64,000 bases of DNA from Aquamicrobium zhengzhouense (GCF_016124105.1 NZ_JADGMQ010000005.1:62001-126000); one strand, 5' to 3'. Shown: positions 47,172 to 58,201, counted from the stretch's first letter. The notes: generated by a model from the sequence alone, not told the origin. Numbers and translations are program-made.

Positions 47172-49177
47172 CCCGATGCCGAGGCCGTAATGATCGCCTC
47201 GATAAAGGTGCGCTGGCCTTCGACGGTCGCGGCGCGAATGTCGTGGTCGAGTGAAACTTGCGCGTCTTCTGCGCCCGCCTCTGCGGCGCGAACCGAAACG
47301 GCTTCCCCTGCAAGCCGCACCGCTTCGGCGAGCGCTGCATCCTCGTCGGGGAAATCGACAAGCCCCACCGCGGAAGATACGCGGAAGATGCCCGGCTCAG
47401 GCTGGCTCACCTGAACTTCCGCCGACACCCGCACCTGCCCCACCACGGCACCCAGTGCGTTCGCCACATCCGTGTCTTCCGGAACGACGCATTCGCTTCC
47501 GACCAGCGGCGACAGCTTTTCGTAGTGCAGGCGCGCCGAAGCGCCCAGCCCGATAACCTTCCTGTCGAGCGCGATCGACATCAGCGCAAATCCTGGCTGG
47601 CGATCCAGCGCCCGCTGAACGAGCGGATGGCGAACGGTCTCCCCGCCGTCAAAACCGTCTTCCGACCAGGCGGTCTGCAAGATCACCTCTGCTGACCGGC
47701 GCGTCAGCGCGGCCAGAACCTGTTCCGACATTTCCTCCGGGCTTTGAGCGATGAATTCGCCCCTGCCATCCTTGCGCCGCGCAAACAGCGCCGCTCCAAG
47801 ACGAGCCGCCTCGGCACTCCAATTGTCCTGCTTTCCAAGGACATGCGCGGCATCAGAGGGCGTGAAGCCGGCAATGTGCACAAGCCCCCTCGCCACGAGC
47901 CGGTTCAGCGTCGCCACCTGAGAGGTTGATGAAACAAGCCCTTCCAGCGGCTGCGCCATATCGGTTACAGCCTTATAGAGCCGTTCCTCTGCCGAGGTCA
48001 GGCCCGCTGCGTGCTGCTCCGGTATGCCGGTTCGAAACGCGAAACGGCCATCAAGACGTCCGGGGATTGTTCCCCGCAGCTGCCGCTCCAGCAACTCAAC
48101 GATTTTTGGATGTCGCGTGGCAGCGAGCGCGAGCGGCACGAGACGCCGGGGGCCCAGCAGGATGCGTGGGCGCAGTCCGCCTTCTTCCAGCAAAACTTCC
48201 GAATCTCCCCCAAGGCCGAACGTGTGCATCGCCACTGCCTCCACCATGGTGCGGAATCCGCCCACACTTGCCCCTTCAGGGTCTAGCCTTGGCCTGCCGT
48301 GATGGAGGATCGCCACATCCGTTGTCGTCCCGCCAATGTCCGAAACCAGCGCATCGTCGAGCCCGGTGAGGTGACGCGCACCCACAAGACTTGCTGCCGG
48401 GCCGGACAAGATCGTCTCGATCGGGCGGCGGCGCGCGAAGGCTGCCGACACCAGTGCGCCGTCGCCCCTGACGACCATTAGCGGCGCAGTAATGCCGCGC
48501 GCGGCGAGAAAGCCTTCGGTTGCTGCGATCAGCCGGTCGATCATTGAAATCAGGCGCGCATTGAGCAGCGTCGTCAGCGCGCGTCGGGGACCGCCAAGCT
48601 TGGCCGAGAGCTCATGGCTTGCCGTTACCGGAAGTTCGGTCCGCTCACGAATGAGGTCGGATACGGCCACCTCATGCTCGGGATTGCGGACGGCGAAATA
48701 CGCACATACAGCAAAGCCGGTCACGCTCCTGGCCAGTTCTGGCAACGCGGCCTCAAGCGGCGCCACATCCAGCGGCTGGGCGTTGCCATGCACGTCATGG
48801 CCGCCCGGAATAAAAATCACAGGGTCGGAACCTAGCGCCGAGCGAAGCCCTGCGCGATCAAGGTCGTCTTCTCCAAAGCCGATCATTACAAGCGCGACGC
48901 GCCCGCCCTGCCCTTCAACCAGCGCATTGGTCGCAAGCGTCGTCGACATGGAAACGAGGCGGATATCAGAGCCGGCAACATCTGCGTGCCGCAGAACACG
49001 GTCAACCGCGCCGGCGATGCCTTCAGCAAGGTCATGCCGCGTTGTCAGCGACTTGGCTTTGGCGAGAACGGCGCCCTTTGGTCCGGCGGCTTCATCCCAC
49101 AGCACCGCATCTGTGTAGGTGCCGCCGGTATCGATGCCGAGGAACAGACTGGATGAAGACTTAGCAGAACGAGACAT
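47150..49177 (-). CDS. hydantoinase/oxoprolinase A-type protein
   Basis: A 675-residue ASKHA-fold protein with the N-terminal LGIDTGGTYTDAVLWD and VSDIGGTTTDVAILHHGRP, the two phosphate-binding loops of HyuA/OxoA. Family members hydrolyse ATP to open hydantoin, N-methylhydantoin, 5-oxoproline or carboxylate acetone. The usual B subunit gene is not adjacent on either side, and upstream is miaB. It may be a stand-alone HyuA-like protein; the substrate is unknown. Confidence 0.87.
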   Translation of the reverse strand: MSRSAKSSSSLFLGIDTGGTYTDAVLWDEAAGPKGAVLAKAKSLTTRHDLAEGIAGAVDRVLRHADVAGSDIRLVSMSTTLATNALVEGQGGRVALVMIGFGEDDLDRAGLRSALGSDPVIFIPGGHDVHGNAQPLDVAPLEAALPELARSVTGFAVCAYFAVRNPEHEVAVSDLIRERTELPVTASHELSAKLGGPRRALTTLLNARLISMIDRLIAATEGFLAARGITAPLMVVRGDGALVSAAFARRRPIETILSGPAASLVGARHLTGLDDALVSDIGGTTTDVAILHHGRPRLDPEGASVGGFRTMVEAVAMHTFGLGGDSEVLLEEGGLRPRILLGPRRLVPLALAATRHPKIVELLERQLRGTIPGRLDGRFAFRTGIPEQHAAGLTSAEERLYKAVTDMAQPLEGLVSSTSQVATLNRLVARGLVHIAGFTPSDAAHVLGKQDNWSAEAARLGAALFARRKDGRGEFIAQSPEEMSEQVLAALTRRSAEVILQTAWSEDGFDGGETVRHPLVQRALDRQPGFALMSIALDRKVIGLGASARLHYEKLSPLVGSECVVPEDTDVANALGAVVGQVRVSAEVQVSQPEPGIFRVSSAVGLVDFPDEDAALAEAVRLAGEAVSVRAAEAGAEDAQVSLDHDIRAATVEGQRTFIEAIITASASGRPRIAA

Positions 49178-49248
49178 GCATCCGCTTTAGCGGAAGCGCT
49201 GGTTCAAAGCATCTGTCATTTGCGACGAAAAAGCGTTAGAGACGCGCC

Positions 49249-50649
49249 ATGGAACTGAACAATACGATCACCCGCAGCGAAGAAACCGGCGAGACGTCAC
49301 GTCCTGCGCCGACCAAGAAGGTCTTCATCAAGACCTATGGCTGCCAGATGAACGTCTACGACTCGCAGCGCATGACCGATGCGCTGACTACGGATGGCTA
49401 TGCGCAGACCGAGGCAATCGAAGATGCCGACCTGATCCTTTTCAACACCTGCCACATTCGTGAGCGGGCCGCGGAAAAGGTCTATTCCGAACTTGGTCGA
49501 CTGAATAAGCTCAAGGCCGAGCGCGCCAGCAACGGTCGCGAGATGCTGGTCGGCGTGACGGGTTGCGTGGCCCAGGCTGAAGGCAACGAGATCCTTCGCC
49601 GCTCGCCGGTCGTTGATCTGGTCGTTGGTCCGCAGACCTACCACCGCCTGCCTCAGGTCGTGAAGAAGGCTCGCGCGGGCGAAAAGATCGTCGAGACCGA
49701 ATACGCTATCGAAGACAAGTTTGAGCATTTGCCCAAGCTTGAAAAGGCAGCGGTTCGCAGTCGAGGCGTCACCGCCTTTCTGACCGTTCAGGAAGGCTGC
49801 GACAAGTTTTGCACCTTCTGCGTCGTGCCTTACACGCGCGGCTCCGAAGTCTCGCGCCCGGTGTCACAGATCGTGGCCGAGGCCGAGCGTCTGACGGAAG
49901 CTGGCGTGCGCGAAATCACGCTGCTAGGGCAGAACGTCAATGCCTGGCATGGCGAGGGTCCGGACGGCAAGGAGTGGGGTCTTGCCCAGCTTCTCTACCG
50001 GCTCGCTGAAGTTCCGGGCCTTGCACGTCTGCGCTATACCACCAGCCATCCGCGCGACATGGACGTGGATCTGATCGCAGCCCACCGCGATCTGGCATCC
50101 TTGATGCCATACCTGCACCTGCCGGTGCAGTCCGGCTCGGACCGTATCCTCAAGGCGATGAACCGCAAGCACACAGCGGACGAATATCTGCGTCTCATCG
50201 AACGAATCCGCGAGGCGCGCCTCGACATTGCGATGTCCGGCGACTTCATTGTCGGCTTCCCGGGTGAGACCGATGAAGACTTTGAAGCGACGATGCGCCT
50301 GATCCGTGAGGTCAATTACGCCCAGGCCTTCTCCTTCAAATATTCGCAGCGTCCGGGAACACCCGGAGCGGATATGAAGTTTCAGGTGGAAGAGCACGTC
50401 AAGGATGAAAGGCTGCAGCAATTGCAGGCGCTACTCATGCAGCAGCAGCACGCCTTCACAGCGTCCCGCATCGGGATGGAAATGAATGCGCTGATCGAGA
50501 AGCCGGGGCGCAAGCCGGGCCAGATCGTCGGACGCTCTCCTTGGCTGCAGCCAGTTATTATTGATGAAAATGTCGCGCAGATAGGTGACATTATCAAAGT
50601 AAGAATCATGAGTGCGGGTCCCAACAGCCTCTACGCCGAGCCGGCTTGA
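49249..50649 (+). CDS. miaB: tRNA-2-methylthio-N6-dimethylallyladenosine synthase
   Basis: MiaB adds the methylthio group to i6A37 in tRNA. The 466-residue protein has the three N-terminal cluster cysteines (C32, C68, C106), the radical SAM motif C184-C188-C191 in [11 protein letters not shown], and a C-terminal TRAM domain ending GPNSLYAEP. It starts the operon miaB-phoH-ybeY-corC with gaps of 24, -4 and 27 bases. It is divergent from the HyuA-like gene. Confidence 0.97.
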   Translation: MELNNTITRSEETGETSRPAPTKKVFIKTYGCQMNVYDSQRMTDALTTDGYAQTEAIEDADLILFNTCHIRERAAEKVYSELGRLNKLKAERASNGREMLVGVTGCVAQAEGNEILRRSPVVDLVVGPQTYHRLPQVVKKARAGEKIVETEYAIEDKFEHLPKLEKAAVRSRGVTAFLTVQEGCDKFCTFCVVPYTRGSEVSRPVSQIVAEAERLTEAGVREITLLGQNVNAWHGEGPDGKEWGLAQLLYRLAEVPGLARLRYTTSHPRDMDVDLIAAHRDLASLMPYLHLPVQSGSDRILKAMNRKHTADEYLRLIERIREARLDIAMSGDFIVGFPGETDEDFEATMRLIREVNYAQAFSFKYSQRPGTPGADMKFQVEEHVKDERLQQLQALLMQQQHAFTASRIGMEMNALIEKPGRKPGQIVGRSPWLQPVIIDENVAQIGDIIKVRIMSAGPNSLYAEPA

Positions 50650-50673
50650 GGCACATCCTAGGAGAGATGTTAT

Positions 50674-51717
50674 TTGAGCGCCGCCACCGACCTTAAAGCA
50701 CTGCCCGCCGGGGCATCCGACATGGCGCACATCGTTCTGACCTTTGACAACAACAGGCTTGCGAGTGCCCTTTTTGGGCAGTTCGACGAGAACCTGGCCC
50801 GGTTGGAACAAAAACTAGGGATCGAGATCAGCTCCAAGGGCAACCTGCTCACCATCAAGGGCGAGCAGACAGCTGCGGAGCAGGCGCGCCGCGCGCTCGA
50901 CTACCTTTATGAGCTTTTGCAGAAAGGCGCGGACCTCTCCCCATCAGACGTTGATGGCGCGGTGCGGATCGCAGTTGCCACTGAAGACCAGCTGACACTT
51001 CCAACCCTCGAACGGAAGGGCAAGATGAACGCAGCGCAGATCTCCACGCGCAAGCGGACTATCTACGCGCGCTCGGCCAACCAGGACGCCTATATGCGGG
51101 CGCTGGAACGCTCTGAGCTTGTTTTCGGGGTTGGCCCCGCAGGCACAGGCAAGACCTACCTCGCGGTCGCCCATGCAGCGATGCTTCTGGAGCGGGGACT
51201 GGTCGAGCGCATCATCCTGTCGCGTCCTGCTGTCGAGGCAGGCGAGCGGCTCGGCTTCCTGCCGGGCGACATGAAGGAAAAGGTCGACCCTTATCTTCGT
51301 CCCCTCTACGACGCGCTCTACGACATGATCCCCGCTGACAAGGTTGAGCGGGCGATTGCCGCAGAGGTGATCGAGATCGCTCCGCTCGCCTTCATGCGCG
51401 GACGCACACTGCGCAATGCAGCGGTGATCCTCGATGAAGCACAGAACACCACCGCGATGCAGATGAAGATGTTTCTGACGCGTCTCGGCGAAGGTGGGCG
51501 CATGATCGTCACGGGCGATCCGTCGCAGATCGACCTGCCACCGAATACGCGCTCCGGGCTGGTCGAAGCCCTTCAGGTCCTCGAAGGCGTGCAGGGCATC
51601 GTGACGGTTCGCTTCAATGATGTTGACGTTGTCCGTCATCCTCTGGTCGCCGAAATCGTCAAGGCGTATGACCGCCACGGTGCCGGCTCAGGCCCAAGAG
51701 GACGCGAAGACATTTGA
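50674..51717 (+). CDS. phoH: PhoH-like ATPase
   Basis: A 347-residue PhoH-family ATPase with an N-terminal KH-like segment (about residues 20-85) and the P-loop GPAGTGKT at 154-161, then [16 protein letters not shown] and [10 protein letters not shown] (Walker B). It is associated with RNA metabolism through its neighbour ybeY. TTG 50674 follows AGGAGAG and gives the full family length. The stop overlaps ybeY by 4 bases. Confidence 0.94.
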   Translation: MSAATDLKALPAGASDMAHIVLTFDNNRLASALFGQFDENLARLEQKLGIEISSKGNLLTIKGEQTAAEQARRALDYLYELLQKGADLSPSDVDGAVRIAVATEDQLTLPTLERKGKMNAAQISTRKRTIYARSANQDAYMRALERSELVFGVGPAGTGKTYLAVAHAAMLLERGLVERIILSRPAVEAGERLGFLPGDMKEKVDPYLRPLYDALYDMIPADKVERAIAAEVIEIAPLAFMRGRTLRNAAVILDEAQNTTAMQMKMFLTRLGEGGRMIVTGDPSQIDLPPNTRSGLVEALQVLEGVQGIVTVRFNDVDVVRHPLVAEIVKAYDRHGAGSGPRGREDI

Positions 51718-52178
51718 TTGACATCGACATATCGGTGGAGGCCGGAGGCTGGGCCCCCGAAGCCACCCTTCACTCAATTGTGAACACGGCAGTTACGGCC
51801 TGCCTCGCCGAACTTGGCCTGGAAGGGGATAGCGAATTGTCCCTTCTCTTCACAGATGACGCGCATATTCAGGTGCTTAACCGCGAATGGCGCGGCAAGG
51901 ACAAGCCGACCAATGTGCTGTCCTTTCCAGCATTCGATACGGCTCCCGGTGATCCTCTTCCACCCATGCTGGGCGATATCGCCATCGCCTTTGAAACGGT
52001 GGAATCGGAAGCGTCACTGGAAAAAAAGACATTCGATCACCATCTTACGCATCTCATAGTCCATGGGCAGTTGCATCTGCTCGGATACGACCATGAGGAC
52101 GAAGAAGAAGCCGAGGAAATGGAGGCGCTTGAACGCCAGATCCTCGCAAGGCTTGATATTCCTGATCCATATGAGTAA
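51714..52178 (+). CDS. ybeY: endoribonuclease/16S rRNA maturation factor YbeY
   Basis: YbeY processes the 3' end of 16S rRNA and aids ribosome quality control. The 154-residue protein has the zinc motif [11 protein letters not shown] with H117, H121 and H127, and [16 protein letters not shown] upstream. TTG 51714 overlaps the phoH stop (TTGA). Neighbours match the classic miaB-phoH-ybeY order. Confidence 0.96.
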   Translation: MIDIDISVEAGGWAPEATLHSIVNTAVTACLAELGLEGDSELSLLFTDDAHIQVLNREWRGKDKPTNVLSFPAFDTAPGDPLPPMLGDIAIAFETVESEASLEKKTFDHHLTHLIVHGQLHLLGYDHEDEEEAEEMEALERQILARLDIPDPYE

Positions 52179-52205
52179 CTGAGATCGTCCAACGATCTGG
52201 AAGCG

Positions 52206-53327
52206 ATGACCGAGAACGCACAGAGTGCTGCGCCTGCCGAGCAGGGTAACAGCAGCCACCAGGGCGCCGAGCAATCAGGCGAAGCCCCCAGTACACCCGC
52301 CGGGCGATCCGGCGCGAGACCAACCATCATTGATCGGCTGTTCGCCCGGTTCCGGCAGCGGAACGGTTCGAATCTGCGCGAGGATCTTGCTGACGCCCTG
52401 TCGGAAGATGCGACCGAAGATACCGGATCGACCTTCTCGCCGGCTGAGCGTGCGATGCTCAACAACATCCTGCGCCTGCGCGAATTGCGGGTCGAGGATG
52501 TGATGGTGCCGCGCGCTGACATCGAGGCGATCGACCTTTCGACCAAGCTCAGCGACCTCCTGACCCTTTTCGAAGAGTCCGGTCGCTCGCGCATGCCGGT
52601 CTATCACGAAAATCTCGATGACCCGCGTGGCATGGTCCACATCCGCGATGTCGTCGGCCACATCACCCGCACTGCCAAGCAAAAGCGTGGGCGCACCCGC
52701 AAGAACGGCAGCAACGGGGTGCTGGATCTGAGCTCCATCGACCTGTCGCAGACGGTGGAAGACGCCAACATCATCCGGCCGGTTCTGTTCGTTCCTCCCT
52801 CCATGCTGGCATCAGATCTGATGGCGCGCATGCAGGCAGAGCGCATTCAGATGGCGCTCGTGATCGACGAATATGGCGGCACGGACGGCCTCGTCTCGCT
52901 GGAAGACGTGGTCGAAATGGTTGTTGGCGACATTGAAGACGAGCACGACGACGATGAGCCAATGATCGTGCGCGCCTCCGAAGGTGTCTTCCTTGTTGAT
53001 GCCAAGGCCGAGATCGAAGAGGTTTCGGAGGTCATCGGCGATGCCTTCGCCGCTGGTGAGCATGCTGAGGACGTCGACACCATCGGCGGCATGATCTTCA
53101 ACACGCTGGGCCGCGTCCCGATCCGTGGCGAGGTCGTGCAGGCGATTCCGGGCTTCGAGTTCCATGTCCTCGACGCTGATCCACGCAGGGTCAAGCGCGT
53201 GCGCATCGTGCAGACGCGGGTGGCAGAGCGCCGCCGTGCGAAGGCTGCAGCAGCACGCGAGGCAAAGGCGATGACGCCAGCTGAGACTGTTGAGCCTGTG
53301 GAACAGACGGAAGCTGCTGCCAGCTAG
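52206..53327 (+). CDS. corC: CBS-domain protein of the CorC/hemolysin family
   Basis: A 373-residue protein with two CBS domains (VEDVMVPRADIEAID near residue 97, and MQMALVIDEYGGTDGLVSLEDVVE-type motif near 216, here IQMALVIDEYGGTDG) and a C-terminal transporter-associated domain (IGGMIFNTLGRVP). An N-terminal 35-residue tail is low-complexity. It is linked with Mg/Co efflux. In many rhizobia lnt follows corC; here the tad locus converges instead, sharing a CTAG stop palindrome. Confidence 0.93.
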   Translation: MTENAQSAAPAEQGNSSHQGAEQSGEAPSTPAGRSGARPTIIDRLFARFRQRNGSNLREDLADALSEDATEDTGSTFSPAERAMLNNILRLRELRVEDVMVPRADIEAIDLSTKLSDLLTLFEESGRSRMPVYHENLDDPRGMVHIRDVVGHITRTAKQKRGRTRKNGSNGVLDLSSIDLSQTVEDANIIRPVLFVPPSMLASDLMARMQAERIQMALVIDEYGGTDGLVSLEDVVEMVVGDIEDEHDDDEPMIVRASEGVFLVDAKAEIEEVSEVIGDAFAAGEHAEDVDTIGGMIFNTLGRVPIRGEVVQAIPGFEFHVLDADPRRVKRVRIVQTRVAERRRAKAAAAREAKAMTPAETVEPVEQTEAAAS

Positions 53328-54322
53328 TTCGGGAAGATCCCGCGTTCGGCGACCTGAATTCCAGCCGGACCGAGGATCACCGCGAACAGGACAGGCAGAA
53401 AGAAAAGGATCATCGGCACTGTCAATTTGGGCGGCAGTGCCGCGGCCTTCTTCTCCGCCTCATTCATTCTCATGTCCCGGCTTTCTGCGGCCAGAACGCG
53501 AAGCGCATGGGCAACCGGCGTTCCGTAGCGCTCGGCTTGCACCAGTGCCTGGGTGACGCTGCGCACAGTCTGCAATCCGGTGCGCGCAGCAAGGTTATCG
53601 TAGGCCTGACGTCGCTCCTGCAGGAACGACAGCTCCGCATTGGTCAGGACCAGCTCCTCCGCAAGTTCAACCGACTGAGCGCCGATCTCATCGGCGACCC
53701 TTCGAAAGGCGGCCTCAACCGACATGCCGGATTCCACACAGATGAGAAGCAGGTCGAGGGCGTCCGGCCATGCCTTCTGGATCGACTGCTTTCGCTTGGT
53801 CGCACGGTTCGAGACGTAGAGGTTCGGTGCATAAAATCCCGCATAGGCGAGCAGGATCACGACGAACAGCTTCATGAGCCCCGGCTGATCGGGAAGCCCC
53901 CCGAGCACGAAGATGTAGATAAGGCCGAGGGCCACGCCGACAAACGGGAGTATGAGCCGGAAGAAGAGAAAATAGGTCAGCGGGTTTTGGCCGCGAAAAC
54001 CGGCGACCTTCAGTTTGGCAATCGTCTGCTCGTCCGCCAATGCGCGCCGCAGGTCAAGGCGTTCCACAATCTTGCGCATGCCTGCTGGTGAGGCATCTTC
54101 ACGTAATCCGCGCCGCCTCCGGTCCGCCTCTGCTGCAAGACGTGCGCGCTGCTGCGCACGCAGTTCGTCGCGCTCGAGTGCCACCGATTTCATCCGCACC
54201 TTCAGCGGATCACCTCGCCATGAAGGCAGCAGCGTAATGACCGTTAGAAACACCGCCACGGACACCACCAGAGCAACCATGAAGGCGGGATCTGTAACGG
54301 ATGAGGCAACCAGCTTGATCAT
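53324..54322 (-). CDS. tadC: Tad pilus platform protein TadC
   Basis: A 332-residue type II secretion F-domain protein: an N-terminal membrane helix, a GspF-like cytoplasmic domain (PDALDLLLICVESGMSVEAAFRRVADE, part: LDLLLICVESGMS) and three C-terminal helices. TadC forms the inner-membrane platform with TadB. It is the last gene of the minus-strand tad operon, 6 bases after tadB. Its stop shares the CTAG palindrome with corC. Confidence 0.94.
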   Translation of the reverse strand: MIKLVASSVTDPAFMVALVVSVAVFLTVITLLPSWRGDPLKVRMKSVALERDELRAQQRARLAAEADRRRRGLREDASPAGMRKIVERLDLRRALADEQTIAKLKVAGFRGQNPLTYFLFFRLILPFVGVALGLIYIFVLGGLPDQPGLMKLFVVILLAYAGFYAPNLYVSNRATKRKQSIQKAWPDALDLLLICVESGMSVEAAFRRVADEIGAQSVELAEELVLTNAELSFLQERRQAYDNLAARTGLQTVRSVTQALVQAERYGTPVAHALRVLAAESRDMRMNEAEKKAAALPPKLTVPMILFFLPVLFAVILGPAGIQVAERGIFPN

Positions 54323-54328
54323 GACGCC

Positions 54329-55339
54329 CTAGACCTCGAAGTTCATCATCTTCCTCATCACGAAGATGCCGATCGACATCCACACGCCCGCAACGGTGAG
54401 GATGAAGTGGCCTGTCGGATGAGTGAACAATGGCATGATGTAGCCAGGGCTCGACAGGTAAACGAGGAAGGCAACGACGAATGGCAGCGCGCCGATGATA
54501 ACGGCCGACGCCTTCGCTTCCATCGATAGCGCCTGAATCTTGGCTTTCATTTTCTTGCGATCGCGCAACACCTTGGAAAGATTGTTAAGCGCTTCGGAAA
54601 GATTACCACCGGCCTGGCTCTGAATCTGGATCACGATGCCGAAGAAGCTTGCTTCAGGGCACGGCATGGTTTCCGGCATTCGCAAGACCGCTTCGGGTAG
54701 TGAAAGACCCAGCTGTTGAGACTCAACCACTCGGCGGAATTCACTTCTGACCGGCTCCGGCGATTCCGATGCGATAAGGCGAACCGCATCGTTCAACGGC
54801 AGGCCCGACTTAACCGCGCGAACGATGACGTCCAGGGCATTCGGGAATTCGTTGAGGAACGCCTTGACCCGCCTTGCGCGGATGAAGTTCACCGTCCAGC
54901 GAGGCAATCCGACTGCCCCGACACCCAGCGCCCCCGGCACAGCCAGAAGCGGCGCTCCGATCATCAGCACAAGCAGCGCACAGACGAGGCCGCACAAAGC
55001 CGAGTAAACGTAAAAGCGGCGCATCGAAATATCGAGCCCGGCCTGCCGCAGCTGCACCCGCATCGGTGGCTTGCTGACCTTGAGGTTCCGGCTCTTCTGC
55101 TTGGCCTCAAGCTCTTTGAGCGAATCCTGAAGCGACTTTCGTCGTCGAGCAACTTCCGCGGTTCTGTCCCGGGTGGCTCGCAGCGCATTCATGTCGGTCT
55201 CGGCGCGCTTGATCGCGTTGAGGCGCTGCCCAACCTTGCGCTCGCTCTCCACCGTCTTGAAAAGCAGCCCATAGGCCAGAGCGGCAGCGCTTGTTGCAGC
55301 GAGCAGAACGAAGATGAGGGTGCCGCTCATGCCCGACAT
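54329..55339 (-). CDS. tadB: Tad pilus platform protein TadB
   Basis: A 336-residue GspF-domain protein with the F-domain block PNALDVIVRAVKSGLPLNDAVRLIA and membrane helices near residues 8-26, 115-150, 280-300 and 308-328. It pairs with TadC and couples to the CpaF ATPase. A charged segment (residues 40-90) lies between the first helix and the F domain. It follows cpaF by 46 bases. Confidence 0.94.
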   Translation of the reverse strand: MSGMSGTLIFVLLAATSAAALAYGLLFKTVESERKVGQRLNAIKRAETDMNALRATRDRTAEVARRRKSLQDSLKELEAKQKSRNLKVSKPPMRVQLRQAGLDISMRRFYVYSALCGLVCALLVLMIGAPLLAVPGALGVGAVGLPRWTVNFIRARRVKAFLNEFPNALDVIVRAVKSGLPLNDAVRLIASESPEPVRSEFRRVVESQQLGLSLPEAVLRMPETMPCPEASFFGIVIQIQSQAGGNLSEALNNLSKVLRDRKKMKAKIQALSMEAKASAVIIGALPFVVAFLVYLSSPGYIMPLFTHPTGHFILTVAGVWMSIGIFVMRKMMNFEV

Positions 55340-55385
55340 GGCAGCCTCCCGGCGCTCTGCTCATACATACATTGAAGCCAACCGT

Positions 55386-56891
55386 TCATAAGGTCGCCTT
55401 TTCCATGGCTTCGAGAGCGTTCGCCAGGCGTGCTTCTTCGCCATAGTAGCTTGCGCGATCCCAGAAGGCCGGCCGCGCAACCCCGGTCGATACGTGCTGT
55501 CCCAGAAGGCGACCCTGCGCGTCCTCACCCTTGATGTCGTAGTTGATCAGATCTTGGGTGATGATCACGTCACCCTCCATCCCGATCACTTCAGTGACGT
55601 GAGTGATGCGGCGCGAGCCATCGCGAAGACGCGCGGCCTGGATGATGATATCGACCGAGCCGACGATGATTTCGCGCACCGTCTTTTGCGGTAGTGTGTA
55701 ACCGCCCACCGCGATCATTGATTCGATACGGTTGAGGCATTCACGCGGGCTGTTGGCGTGGATGGTGCCCATCGAGCCGTCATGACCGGTGTTCATCGCC
55801 TGCAAGAGGTCGAACACCTCCGGTCCGCGTACTTCACCGACGATGATGCGTTCAGGGCGCATACGAAGGCAGTTCTTAACCAGATCGCGCATCGTCACCT
55901 CGCCCTCGCCTTCAAGGTTTGGCGGGCGGGTTTCAAGGCGCACGACATGCGGCTGCTGCAGCTGCAATTCAGCCGAGTCCTCGCAGGTGATGATGCGCTC
56001 GTCGCGATCGATATAGTTGGTCAGGCAGTTAAGCAGCGTCGTCTTGCCCGAGCCGGTGCCGCCCGAGATGACGACGTTGCAGCGCACACGGCCGATGATT
56101 TTCAGCACTTCCGCGCCTTCCGGCGTGATCGCACCAAAACGCACCAGCTGGTCGAGCGTCAGCTTGTCCTTTTTGAACTTACGAATGGTCAGCGCAGCGC
56201 CATCAATCGCCAGAGGTGGCGCGATCACGTTGACACGCGAGCCATCTGGCAGACGCGCGTCGCAGATCGGGCTCGATTCGTCGACGCGGCGGCCGACCTG
56301 GCTGACGATGCGCTGGCAGATGTTGAGAAGCTGCTGGTTGTCGCGGAAGCGGATGCCGGTCTTCTCAACCTTGCCACCGACTTCGATGAACACTTCCTTC
56401 GACCCGTTGACCATGATGTCGGCGATGTCATCGCGCGCCAGCAGGGGTTCGAGCGGGCCGTAGCCCAGGACGTCGTTACAGATGTCCTCGAGCAGCTCTT
56501 CCTGCTCGGAGATCGACATCGCAAAGTTCTTGATGGCGATGATGTCGTTGACGATGTCGCGAATTTCTTCGCGCGCAGCGTCTGCTTCTAGCTTCGCCAG
56601 CTGCGACAGATCGATCGTGTCGATCAGCGCCGCGAAGACCTGGCTCTTGGTATCGTAATAGCTATCACTGCGCTCCCGGCGTCCGCGCTGCGGCGGCTCG
56701 GAAAGAGCACTCATTGCTTCCGGCGCACGCGCCGTCGTTGCCGGGTATTGCGTTGCCACCGTCTGGCTCGGTTTCGCCGCCAGCTCGTTGAGAACCGGCA
56801 CGCCTGGGGCGCCCGGGGCAATCGACGCGCTTGCCGGGCGAAACTCCGGCGTTTCGCGGATACCCCTGTCGCTACCTCTTCTGCCAAACAT
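55386..56891 (-). CDS. cpaF: Tad pilus secretion ATPase CpaF (TadA)
   Basis: A 501-residue hexameric GspE-family ATPase that powers pilin export. It has a long N-terminal domain, the nucleotide-binding [15 protein letters not shown] (about residues 275-289), the [21 protein letters not shown] Asp box region and [15 protein letters not shown] (Walker B). The N-terminal 70 residues are proline- and alanine-rich. Start MFGRRG at 56891 matches homologues. Order cpaE-cpaF-tadB-tadC is standard. Confidence 0.95.
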   Translation of the reverse strand: MFGRRGSDRGIRETPEFRPASASIAPGAPGVPVLNELAAKPSQTVATQYPATTARAPEAMSALSEPPQRGRRERSDSYYDTKSQVFAALIDTIDLSQLAKLEADAAREEIRDIVNDIIAIKNFAMSISEQEELLEDICNDVLGYGPLEPLLARDDIADIMVNGSKEVFIEVGGKVEKTGIRFRDNQQLLNICQRIVSQVGRRVDESSPICDARLPDGSRVNVIAPPLAIDGAALTIRKFKKDKLTLDQLVRFGAITPEGAEVLKIIGRVRCNVVISGGTGSGKTTLLNCLTNYIDRDERIITCEDSAELQLQQPHVVRLETRPPNLEGEGEVTMRDLVKNCLRMRPERIIVGEVRGPEVFDLLQAMNTGHDGSMGTIHANSPRECLNRIESMIAVGGYTLPQKTVREIIVGSVDIIIQAARLRDGSRRITHVTEVIGMEGDVIITQDLINYDIKGEDAQGRLLGQHVSTGVARPAFWDRASYYGEEARLANALEAMEKATL

Positions 56892-56915
56892 TTACGACCG
56901 CTCACACGTCCTGAG

Positions 56916-58187
56916 TTATTTCTTGATCCGCAGCCGGCTGATGATGCCGCCGAAACCTGCCTTCTTCTTCGTCCTGACTTCCGCCCGTCCTGTCACGACA
57001 TGGGCGATCTCGTTCACCATCTTCACGATGGCGTGGTTGGCATCCATTTCGCCGAGCATCCGCCCGTTATTCGCGCTGGCTCCGAAAAATGCGGCGTCAA
57101 ACGGGATCACCGCCATCGGCTCGAGTCCGAGCGGCTCGGCAAAATCTCCCGGTGAAATTTCCGGGCGCTTTGGAATGCCTACCTGGTTGATGATCAACTT
57201 TGGCGGCATGTCATTGGGCCGCAGTTTCTTAAGCGTATCGACGAGATTTTTCGCATTGCGCAGATTGGCCAGCTCTGGCGTTGCCGTGATGACGATCTCA
57301 TCGGCATGCGTCAGCACGCTCTTGGACCAATTGCTCCATATATGCGGAACGTCGAGAACGATCAGCGGCGCGCTGCGCTGAGCGACCTCGACGATCGTGG
57401 TGAAGGCGTCGCCATCGAAATCATAGGTTCGATCCAGCATTGATGGCGATGCGAGAAGCGAGAGATGCTCCGCACATTGCGCAAGGAGGCGGTCGAGATA
57501 GACTTCATCGATACGCTCCGGCGCAAACACCGCTTCGGCAATACCCTGCGGGGGATCCTGATCGAAATTGATGTTGGCCGTGCCGAAGGCAAGGTCGAGA
57601 TCCGCGACAATCACCTCCGACCGGAACAGCGTCGACATCGCCCAACCGACATTGTGCGCCATGGTCGATGAGCCCGCCCCGCCCTTGGCACCAACGAACG
57701 CAATCGTCTTGCCAAGAGGCTCCGCATCGGGCCCGACGAAGATGCCGGAGATCACACTCAGAATATCGACCAGCGTGACCGGCGCCACGACATATTCGGA
57801 AATGCCGAAGCGGATCAGCTCACGGTAGAGCCACACATCATTATAATGGCCAATCACGATGACGCGCGTCGACGCATCGCAGACCTCAGCCAGCTGCCCC
57901 AGTGAAGCAATCAGTTGCTTGGGCTCTTCCCGCGATTCAACGATGATCAGATTGGGGGTCTGCGCCTGCTGGTAAAACTCGATTGCCGTAGCAATCCCGC
58001 CCATGTGAACCTTCAGATGCGCCTTCGCCATCCGACGATCAAGCGCGGCACGCTCCAGCGGACTTGCCACCGCCTCCGTCTCGCAAAATGCCTGGATCGA
58101 GATACGTGGGATCAGGCGCAGATCGTTCAGGGCTGACGGGTCCTGCTCAGTCCGCAATCCGCTGTCTTCATAAGCAAGATTGTTCAT
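56916..58187 (-). CDS. cpaE: Tad pilus localisation protein CpaE (TadZ)
   Basis: A 423-residue protein with an N-terminal receiver-like domain (about residues 30-150) and a MinD/ParA-type ATPase domain with FVGAKGGAGSSTMAHNVG (about residues 162-180) in place of the canonical deviant Walker. CpaE places the pilus machine at the pole in Caulobacter. It lies 14 bases after cpaD. Confidence 0.93.
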   Translation of the reverse strand: MNNLAYEDSGLRTEQDPSALNDLRLIPRISIQAFCETEAVASPLERAALDRRMAKAHLKVHMGGIATAIEFYQQAQTPNLIIVESREEPKQLIASLGQLAEVCDASTRVIVIGHYNDVWLYRELIRFGISEYVVAPVTLVDILSVISGIFVGPDAEPLGKTIAFVGAKGGAGSSTMAHNVGWAMSTLFRSEVIVADLDLAFGTANINFDQDPPQGIAEAVFAPERIDEVYLDRLLAQCAEHLSLLASPSMLDRTYDFDGDAFTTIVEVAQRSAPLIVLDVPHIWSNWSKSVLTHADEIVITATPELANLRNAKNLVDTLKKLRPNDMPPKLIINQVGIPKRPEISPGDFAEPLGLEPMAVIPFDAAFFGASANNGRMLGEMDANHAIVKMVNEIAHVVTGRAEVRTKKKAGFGGIISRLRIKK

Positions 58188-58201
58188 CGCTCGCCCACCC
58201 G

